Positions 7,722-13,836 of a stretch of 64,000 nucleotides of DNA are shown here, in pieces. Numbering within the stretch: position 1 is the stretch's first letter; every line of letters starts with the position of its first letter. The position numbers and the translations under genes were made by a program. The notes below the pieces were generated by a model. The model searched no databases. It saw only the letters and a list, made by a program, of their open reading frames with translations, and had not been told where the DNA came from. The stretch covers positions 7,206,501-7,270,500 of the forward strand of contig NZ_CP034447.1 of the NCBI RefSeq assembly GCF_003952485.1, in the 5' to 3' direction. The stretch is from Mesorhizobium sp. M1E.F.Ca.ET.045.02.1.1. GTDB taxonomy: Bacteria > Pseudomonadota > Alphaproteobacteria > Rhizobiales > Rhizobiaceae.

Positions 7722-8497
7722 AGGCCGATCGCCTCGTCTTCGCTGCCGAGATAGGCTTCGATGACCTTCTCGTTGGCCTGGATTTCCGGCGGCGTTCCCT
7801 CGGCGATCTTCTGCCCGAAATTGAGGACCACTATGCGGTCCGAGATCTTCATCACCGCCGGCATGTCATGCTCGACGAGCAGGATGGTGAGGCCGAGATC
7901 GCGCAGGCGCCGCACCATCGCCACCATGCGCATCGTCTCGTCGTGGTTCATGCCGGCGAAAGGCTCGTCCAGCAGCAGGATCGACGGGTTCGTGGCGAGG
8001 CCGATGGCGATGCCAAGCGCCCGCAAATGGCCGTGCGGCAGGTTGTGGGCGGTCTCGCCGGCAAGCGAGGCCAGGCCGAGCAGCGCCAGGATCTCGTCGG
8101 CAGATTGGCCGAAGGCCGCCTCGTCGGCCTTGGCCGTGCCCGTGCCGAGGAAGAAGCCGAACAGGTTCGCCCTTGAACGCAAATGGTGAGCGATAATGAC
8201 GTTGTCGCGCACGCTCATATTCTTGAAGATCGTCGTTTCCTGAAAGGTTCGCACGACGCCCTTGCGGGCGGCGATGTGCGGCGCGAGGTTCGAGATACGC
8301 TCCCCCTTCAGGCGCACTTCGCCGGATGTCGGCCTGAGGAACGACGAGATCAGCTTGAACAGCGTCGATTTGCCGGCACCGTTGGGGCCGATGACCGAGA
8401 GGATTTCCTTCTCGCGCACAGAGAAGGAAACGTTGTTGACGGCGACAAGACCGCCGAAGCGTTTCGTCAGGCCTGAGACTTCGAGCATGTCAGCCAT
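7718..8497 (-). CDS. livG: Branched-chain amino acid/amide-type ABC transporter ATPase LivG
   Basis: A 259-residue LivG-type ATPase with Walker A GPNGAGKST, Walker B SILLLDEPFAG and the LivG-specific C-terminal extension (AEGTPPEIQANEKVIEAYLG). The ABC signature is degenerate: LPHGHLRAL in place of the usual LSYGQQR or LSGGQ. That is a modest oddity that could lower ATPase turnover or reflect asymmetry with LivF, whose signature is canonical. It lies three bases after LivM and overlaps LivF by four bases, within the same operon. Confidence 0.92.
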   Translation of the reverse strand: MADMLEVSGLTKRFGGLVAVNNVSFSVREKEILSVIGPNGAGKSTLFKLISSFLRPTSGEVRLKGERISNLAPHIAARKGVVRTFQETTIFKNMSVRDNVIIAHHLRSRANLFGFFLGTGTAKADEAAFGQSADEILALLGLASLAGETAHNLPHGHLRALGIAIGLATNPSILLLDEPFAGMNHDETMRMVAMVRRLRDLGLTILLVEHDMPAVMKISDRIVVLNFGQKIAEGTPPEIQANEKVIEAYLGSEDEAIGL

Positions 8498-8500
8498 GGC

Positions 8501-9487
8501 TCAACTCTTCCGGCTCGGGAGGGCGAGGCTGAGCAGTCCATTGGGTAAGACAAGCATCAGCACGATCATCAGGCCCGAGTAGATCAGGAGCTGGAACTCG
8601 CCGGTCTGGAAGAGCAGGTCCCAGCCGAAATAGAGCACCAGCGTGCCGAGCATCGGCCCGAACACGTAGCCAAGACCGCCGAGGAAACAATTCAGCATGA
8701 AGTTGACGGAATCGGTGACGGTGAAACTCGACGGATAGATCGATTGCGAGATGGCGGCGAAGATGGCGCCGGCAACACCGCCAAAAAAGGACGACACCGC
8801 ATAGGCGATGACGCGCAGATAGGCGATGTTGACGCCGATGGACGAGGCCAGCTCCTCGTTTTGCTGCAGCGATTGGCAGAGCTTGCCGATACGCGAATGA
8901 ACCAGCCGGTACATCACCGCGAAGCAGACCACCATGAGCGTGACCGCCAGCAGGTAGAAGGCCAGGCGGGGATTCTGCAACGTGGCGAAATCGGGAATGA
9001 TGGTGAGGCCGAAGACCGAGAGCGCGCCGGGCAGCGGGATGCTGACGATGCCCTTGGCGCCGTTGGTGATCGGCAGTGCCAACGCCAGGAGCCGCGCGAC
9101 CTCGGTCAGCGTCAGCGTCACCATGGCGAAGTAGACCCCGCGCAGGCGCAGGATCGGCAGGCCGATGAGCACGCTTGCTGCCGCGCAGAACAGGCCCGCG
9201 ACCGGCAGCGTCGGCCAGAACGACCAGCCGTGGTTCATTACGAGGATGGCCGACACATAGCCGCCCATCAGCGCGTAGGCGCCCTGGCCGATATTGATCC
9301 GGCCGATATAGAAGGTGAGCCACACGCCGGCGCTGGCGATGCTGAGCAGCGCCACGGAGGTAAGCGTGTAATAGAGGTCGGTGCGGCCGCTCGCCGCGAT
9401 CAGAACCGGCACGGCGAAAAAGACGATCGCCAGGAAGACAGCGACCGAGGCGATCTTCACGCTGAGCATCATGGCAGGATGCGTCAT
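8501..9487 (-). CDS. livM: Branched-chain amino acid/amide-type ABC permease LivM
   Basis: A 328-residue polytopic inner-membrane permease of the LivM family with about ten hydrophobic segments. The family segment YFAMVTLTLTEVARLL is visible, as is the cytoplasmic EAA-like loop region SIGVNIAYLRVIAYAVSSFF that contacts the ATPases. It is immediately followed by LivG and preceded seven bases away by LivH, on the same strand. It forms the translocation path together with LivH. Confidence 0.92.
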   Translation of the reverse strand: MTHPAMMLSVKIASVAVFLAIVFFAVPVLIAASGRTDLYYTLTSVALLSIASAGVWLTFYIGRINIGQGAYALMGGYVSAILVMNHGWSFWPTLPVAGLFCAAASVLIGLPILRLRGVYFAMVTLTLTEVARLLALALPITNGAKGIVSIPLPGALSVFGLTIIPDFATLQNPRLAFYLLAVTLMVVCFAVMYRLVHSRIGKLCQSLQQNEELASSIGVNIAYLRVIAYAVSSFFGGVAGAIFAAISQSIYPSSFTVTDSVNFMLNCFLGGLGYVFGPMLGTLVLYFGWDLLFQTGEFQLLIYSGLMIVLMLVLPNGLLSLALPSRKS

Positions 9488-9494
9488 GGCACGA

Positions 9495-10361
9495 TCAACC
9501 CCACGGCTTGCCCATCAACCCGTTGGGGCGGATCGACAGGAACACCATCAGCGCAGCAAAGATGGCGAGGTAGGTGACGTCGCCATACTGACGCAACACG
9601 GTAAGGCCGATCGACTCCATCATGCCGAGAATGAAGCCACCGGCGATGGCGCCGCCCACGACGCCGGCGCCCCCGATCATCACCATCAGGAAGGCCTTGA
9701 TCGAGATCGGCCCGCCGATGCCGGAATTGACGCCGGTAATTGTGACCAGCAGGCCGCCGACGATGCCGGCCAGCATGGCGCCCATGGCAAAGCCGATCAT
9801 CGAATAGCGATCGACCTTGACACCCATCAATTGCGCGGCGACGCGATCCTGGGCCAACGCCCGCATGGCTCGCCCGACCCGGCTGTACTGCATGTAGAGG
9901 ACGAAGGCCGCGATGAAGATCAAAGCGAGGGCGCCGACGACCAGACGGTCGTAAGGCATGATGATGCCGCCCTCGTTGAAAACGCCTTTGACGATCTTGG
10001 GAACGCCGCGCTGCTTCTCACCGAACAACAGCAGGATGACCGCGTCGAAAAAGAAGGCTGTCGCCGCGGCGAGCAGCATCGTGCTTTCCTCGCGCAGGCT
10101 GCGCCTGATGACGGTGCGGAAGAGGAATTTCTCCATCAGCGCGCCGATCACGGCGAGCGTCACACCGGACGCCAGCAGCGCCACGACGAAAGGCAGGCCG
10201 AGCTGGCCGTAGATGGTGTAGGTGATGAACCCGCCCAAAACGTACATCTGCCCGTGGGCGAAATTGAGCACGTTCATCAGGGCGAAGATCAGGGTGAGGC
10301 CCAGCGCGATCAGCGCATACTGGGCACCGAGATACAATCCGTTGGCGATAACCTGTTCCAT
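9495..10361 (-). CDS. livH: Branched-chain amino acid/amide-type ABC permease LivH
   Basis: A LivH-type permease of 288 residues. I start at the ATG giving MEQVIANGLYLGAQYALIAL, which is preceded by GAAGG and matches the normal LivH N-terminus; the frame extends 17 codons further upstream but that part is not family-like. Conserved features include LTLIFALMNVLNFAHGQMY near the N-terminus and the segment VGRAMRALAQDRVAAQLMGV that docks to the ATPase. It partners LivM in the inner membrane. Confidence 0.92.
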   Translation of the reverse strand: MEQVIANGLYLGAQYALIALGLTLIFALMNVLNFAHGQMYVLGGFITYTIYGQLGLPFVVALLASGVTLAVIGALMEKFLFRTVIRRSLREESTMLLAAATAFFFDAVILLLFGEKQRGVPKIVKGVFNEGGIIMPYDRLVVGALALIFIAAFVLYMQYSRVGRAMRALAQDRVAAQLMGVKVDRYSMIGFAMGAMLAGIVGGLLVTITGVNSGIGGPISIKAFLMVMIGGAGVVGGAIAGGFILGMMESIGLTVLRQYGDVTYLAIFAALMVFLSIRPNGLMGKPWG

Positions 10362-10442
10362 GGATACCTTCGATCTTCCGCGGGGTCCGAGCATCGCCCG
10401 GACCCCCGGCATTCGGGAGGAAGTAACCTTAGGAACCTGACC

Positions 10443-11645
10443 CTAGTCGACGGAACCGACGAACAGGGTCTGGAAAGCACCGTCCTTATATTCGTTGACC
10501 ACCATCGGCACGGCGAGCTGGCGCTTCTGGCCGAACGAGGTCGAGCCGACATAGCTCAGCTTGGCGTCGCCCTTCAGGAAAGGGTTGGGCGCCGAAAAGG
10601 TGTCCATGGTCTTCTTGAATTCCGCGACGTCGTTGATTGCCGCCGGATTGGCCTTCAGCGTGTCGAGGATGTATTCCAGCGCGTAGACCTTGGTGTTGGA
10701 CTCGTCGTTGTACTCGCCGAACATCTTGGTGTAGCGGGCGACGAACTCCTTCATCTCATCCGAGGCGATCTCCGGCGTCGAGGCGCCGCCGACGGAGATG
10801 AAGCCATTGGCGTATTCGCCGGCGCCCTCTTCCAGAACCTTGGCGTCCTGCGCCGTCTCGGTCGAGATCAGGCCTTCGAAGCCGAGCTCGCGGGCGGCGC
10901 GGATGAGCAGCGGCGCGTTGGCGGGCGCCACGCCGGACAGCACCAGCAGGTCGGGCTTCAGCGCGACGATCGGCGTCAGCACCGGCGTGAAGTCGCGGGT
11001 GTCGTTCTGGTAAGTGTCGTTCTGGGCGACGACGTCGAGCCCGAGCGCCTTGGCCGCCTCGACACCGCTGTCACGCTGGCTGAGCGGGTCGGATTCGTTC
11101 GCGGCGACAAAGGCGATCGTCTTCACGCCCTTGTTTTCCTTGAGATATTTGTAGATCGCCGGGCCTGACTGGTAGTTGGCGATCATGCCGAGCACGGCGT
11201 TCGAGGCCGGCTTCTGGTAAAGGGCTTTCGGGAAGGCATAGGGGAAATAAATGATGCCGTTGGCCTCGGCGACGGGGCGCACCGCGGCGGCGCCGTCATC
11301 GACATTCGGCCCGACGACATAGTGGATGCCTTCCTGCGCCATCTTCTCCATGCCGGCGATGGCGCGCTTGGGATCCTTCTGGTCGTCGAAGGTGACGATG
11401 TTGATTTTGTAAGTGTCGTCGCCGATCTTGACGCCGCCTTTTTCGTTGAGCCAGGCGGCGCGCGTCTGCATCGAGCGCACGTTCGACGTGCCCCAGGCGG
11501 CGGCGGGACCGCTGGTAACGCCTACGAAGCCGATCTTCAGCTCCTTGTTTTCAGCCTGCGCGGACGGGATGCCGACAGCGGCAATGGCCAAGGTCGAGAC
11601 GGCGCAAAGCACCATCGATTTCAGAGTCGAGCGTCGATTGATCAT
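10443..11645 (-). CDS. Periplasmic substrate-binding protein of the Liv-type transporter
   Basis: A 400-residue type I periplasmic binding protein of the Liv/amide family. The N-terminus MINRRSTLKSMVLCAVSTLA to SAQA is a signal peptide with an RRSTLK motif that could be read by Tat, then LKIGFVGVTSGPAAAWG begins the mature domain. It is the first gene of the operon, with AAGGGG before the ATG, and its upstream region carries a perfect ATTGTATACAAT. The ligand is unknown; the downstream racemase makes a hydantoin, allantoin-like compound or amino acid plausible. Confidence 0.9.
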   Translation of the reverse strand: MINRRSTLKSMVLCAVSTLAIAAVGIPSAQAENKELKIGFVGVTSGPAAAWGTSNVRSMQTRAAWLNEKGGVKIGDDTYKINIVTFDDQKDPKRAIAGMEKMAQEGIHYVVGPNVDDGAAAVRPVAEANGIIYFPYAFPKALYQKPASNAVLGMIANYQSGPAIYKYLKENKGVKTIAFVAANESDPLSQRDSGVEAAKALGLDVVAQNDTYQNDTRDFTPVLTPIVALKPDLLVLSGVAPANAPLLIRAARELGFEGLISTETAQDAKVLEEGAGEYANGFISVGGASTPEIASDEMKEFVARYTKMFGEYNDESNTKVYALEYILDTLKANPAAINDVAEFKKTMDTFSAPNPFLKGDAKLSYVGSTSFGQKRQLAVPMVVNEYKDGAFQTLFVGSVD

Positions 11646-11749
11646 CTGCAGTTCCCCTTCTGGTTATCGCGCTTGTGTTTTGCTCATTGGCTGCGCGGAT
11701 CGCTTAAAGGGAAACCGGCTGCGGCAGATTGTCAACATCTTTCTTTATT

Positions 11750-11761
11750 ATTGTATACAAT
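11750..11761. promoter_or_regulatory. ATTGTATACAAT, candidate GntR (FCD) operator
   Basis: A perfect 12-base palindrome 105 bases upstream of the binding-protein start. The same sequence type is known for FCD-family GntR regulators such as MdcY. On the reverse strand a TTGACA element follows at 11735-11730 and could be a -35, although its -10 (CCTTTA/TTTAAG region) is weak; alternatively TACAAT within the palindrome is the -10. Control by the GntR gene at the other end of the operon is an inference. Confidence 0.65.
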
Positions 11762-11927
11762 GCTTGGGCCGAATGTGTGCGATGGTTTGAGACCTGCACG
11801 GAAGCAATCGCTGACGGCAACTGGCTCGCCTACCGGTCGGTGAACCAAAAAAGGGAGCGGCAAAGCAGAAGCGGTCGCGACCGATCGGCCGGGTGGCCAC
11901 GCGAAACGAAAGACTGGTGTGGGTGGC

Positions 11928-12203
11928 CTATTTTCCGCAGTGATGGTCGTTGATCTTGTTCAGCGCGTTCGCGTCCGGCCCCGTCCGGTGGTAGGAACAG
12001 GCGCCCGCCGCCGTGGTTACCAACATGGCGTCATAGTAGCGCGGTCCGCCGAACAGGATGTCGATGAGGTCGCCTTCGGCGGGAACGTAGCGCTCACGCT
12101 CGACCGGGCGATGATGGTGCCGGTCGCCGGCGAATGCCGGGGCGGATACGGCAACGGCCGTGGCCAAAACGAGAGCGGAGATCGCAAGGCTTTTCGTCTT
12201 CAT
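11928..12203 (-). CDS. Small secreted protein of unknown function
   Basis: A 91-residue protein with a clear signal peptide (MKTKSLAISALVLATAVAVS ending near AFA) and a 65-residue mature part. The mature part starts with a His-rich stretch, DRHHHRPVERERYVP, and has two cysteines (GACSYHRTG and HHCGK) that could form a disulfide. I use the ATG of MKTKS, nine bases after AAGGG; an earlier ATG would add an uncharged leader that spoils the signal peptide. No family is recognised. It stands alone between the Liv operon promoter and a repeat. Metal binding is possible from the His content but not shown. Confidence 0.65.
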   Translation of the reverse strand: MKTKSLAISALVLATAVAVSAPAFAGDRHHHRPVERERYVPAEGDLIDILFGGPRYYDAMLVTTAAGACSYHRTGPDANALNKINDHHCGK

Positions 12204-12297
12204 CGGCAGCAACCCTTTTGGCCATCTGGTACCCAAGCATATAGAGGAACAAAGGTTCCGTCAGCAGCCTTACAGATGGCAATCAGGGTGCGGTTGC

Positions 12298-12403
12298 TAA
12301 AGCGCGTCGCGATCTTTCAGATTCGCTTCGTGCGCTTTAGGTTTTTGATTTTACGCATGTCTTGGTCCCGAAACCGGTTCCCACTTTCGGGAGACATGCT
12401 TTA
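12298..12403. repeat. Dispersed double-hairpin repeat, copy 2
   Basis: A 106-base copy of the element at 5251-5356 in the same orientation, differing at only a few positions (for example CTTCGTGCG against CTCCATGCG, and CTTGGTCCC against CTTTGTCCC). Here the final TTA at 12401-12403 gives the TAA stop of the sigma-factor gene on the reverse strand. Confidence 0.85.
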
Positions 12404-13261
12404 GTGCAGATGCCTCAACTTGTCGGGATTGCGCATCACATAGATCGCGGCGATCTTGCCCTCCTCGATGTCGAGCGCCGTCGTCTGCAGCTCGCCGTCG
12501 GCCTCAAGGGTGACGAAACCGGGCAACCCGTTGACGAAGCCAAAGCGGACAAGCTCAGAGCGGTTTTCCTGAAGCCAGGCGACGACGGTCGCGTATTGCT
12601 TCATGACGGCGTCGAAGCCAAAGACCGGCTCTATCGCCGCCGGACGCTTGCCGCCGCCGTCGGCGTGGGCGCTAACGTCGGCGCTCAACATTGCGCCGAG
12701 CGCCTTCATGTCGCCGCTGCGCGAGGCGTTGAAGAAGGCTTCCGCAAGCTCCAGGCCGCGCTCCTTCTCGACCTTGAAACGCGGTCGCCCCTCCCGGACA
12801 TGGCTGCGGGCGCGGGCGGCGAGCTGACGGCACGCAGCAGGGTCGCGCTCGATCTCAGCCGCAACCTCCTCGAATTGCAGCCCGAACACGTCGTGCAGCA
12901 GGAAGGCTGCCCGCTCGAGCGGCGACAGGCGCTCCAGCGCCAGCATCAGTGGCAAGGTGACGTCATCCGGTTCGTCGTCTTCGACAACGGGATCGGGAAG
13001 CCAGGAGCCGACATAGGTTTCGCGCTGGTGGCGCGCGGATTTGAGCTGGTCGAGGCAGAGGCGGGTGACCGTGCGGCGCAGGAACGCCTCGGGCTCACGC
13101 ACCTCGGCGCGGTCGGCCCCCATCCAGCGGACGAAAGCCTCCTGCACCATGTCCTCGGCGTCGGCCACCGAGCCCAGCATGCGGTAGGCGACCCGCATGA
13201 GCTTCGGGCGCAGCGGTTCGAATTCCGCCGCCGCGCCCTTTGATGCCGGCTCCGCCGTCAA
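12401..13261 (-). CDS. ECF41-type RNA polymerase sigma factor with SnoaL-like tail
   Basis: A 286-residue extracytoplasmic-function sigma factor of the ECF41 group (SigJ-like). Sigma region 2 is seen as LMRVAYRMLGSVADAEDMVQ and region 4 as LSPLERAAFLLHDVFGLQFE; a SnoaL-like C-terminal extension of about 110 residues follows, which in ECF41 proteins modulates activity in place of a separate anti-sigma factor. The only start that keeps the whole region 2 is a TTG overlapping the stop of the upstream gene (TTGA). Its partner gene directly upstream encodes a carboxymuconolactone-decarboxylase-like protein, the standard ECF41 context, and a matching promoter precedes the pair. Its stop lies in a dispersed repeat. 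Confidence 0.9.
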   Translation of the reverse strand: MTAEPASKGAAAEFEPLRPKLMRVAYRMLGSVADAEDMVQEAFVRWMGADRAEVREPEAFLRRTVTRLCLDQLKSARHQRETYVGSWLPDPVVEDDEPDDVTLPLMLALERLSPLERAAFLLHDVFGLQFEEVAAEIERDPAACRQLAARARSHVREGRPRFKVEKERGLELAEAFFNASRSGDMKALGAMLSADVSAHADGGGKRPAAIEPVFGFDAVMKQYATVVAWLQENRSELVRFGFVNGLPGFVTLEADGELQTTALDIEEGKIAAIYVMRNPDKLRHLH

Positions 13262-13746
13262 GCGGCGGCCGCCTTGTTGGAAGCCTTCGCATTGGCGGCT
13301 TTCAGGGCCGCCGGATCGACGAAGCCGCCGAAGCCGACCGCGATGCGGTTCCAGCCATTGATGATGTTGATCATCAGGGTGAGCTTCACCCGCTCCTCCT
13401 CAGTGAAATGGTCCTTCAGCGCCTCGTAAGCGGCCTCATGCGTATGGCCTTCGCTGATGCGCGTCAGCGCCTCTGTCCAGCCAAGCGCCGCGCGCTCGCG
13501 GTCGGTATAGCACGGCGCCTCGCGCCAGGCCGCCAGCAGGTAGACGCGCTGCTCGGTCTCTCCGCGTTCGCGGGCGTAGGTGGTGTGCAAATTGATGCAG
13601 TTGGCGCAGCCGTTGATCTGGGAGGAACGTATCTCGATGAGCTCGGCGAGAGCCGGATCGAGGCTGGACGCGATAGCAAGCGAGGCGCGATGCCATTCCT
13701 TCATCAGCGAAGGCGCGGCGGCAAGGGGGTCAAGTCTGGCAGTCAT
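13258..13746 (-). CDS. Carboxymuconolactone decarboxylase/AhpD-like protein, ECF41 partner
   Basis: A 162-residue AhpD-like protein with the redox CxxC motif and downstream His in NGCANCINLHTTYARERGE. The core LGWTEALTRISEGHTHEAAY and LMINIINGWNRIAVGFG match CMD-family oxidoreductases that are the conserved target of ECF41 sigma factors. A peroxidase-like or thiol-redox role is probable for the family, though the substrate is unknown. It overlaps the sigma gene by four bases and has AAAGGAA before its ATG. An ECF41-type promoter lies upstream, so the pair is likely self-controlled. Confidence 0.9.
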   Translation of the reverse strand: MTARLDPLAAAPSLMKEWHRASLAIASSLDPALAELIEIRSSQINGCANCINLHTTYARERGETEQRVYLLAAWREAPCYTDRERAALGWTEALTRISEGHTHEAAYEALKDHFTEEERVKLTLMINIINGWNRIAVGFGGFVDPAALKAANAKASNKAAAA

Positions 13747-13777
13747 GGTCGGTTCCTTTCGTTGGTTCCGACCTCAA

Positions 13778-13805
13778 GACGAGCGAGGCTCCGCCCAATG
13801 TGACA
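13778..13805 (-). promoter_or_regulatory. ECF41-type promoter TGTCACA-N17-CGTC
   Basis: On the reverse strand TGTCACA (13805-13799) and CGTC (13781-13778) are separated by 17 bases, close to the published ECF41 consensus of TGTCACA, about 16 bases, CGTC. It lies about 32 bases before the start of the AhpD-like gene, so the sigma factor probably transcribes its own operon from here. Confidence 0.8.
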
Positions 13806-13836
13806 TGGCGCCGAATTTTTTTGCGCCCCAAGCCCG

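Noticed and set aside
9381..11168. A 595-codon forward frame opposite livH and the binding-protein gene
   Set aside because: His/Gln/Asp-rich shadow of two well-supported reverse genes.
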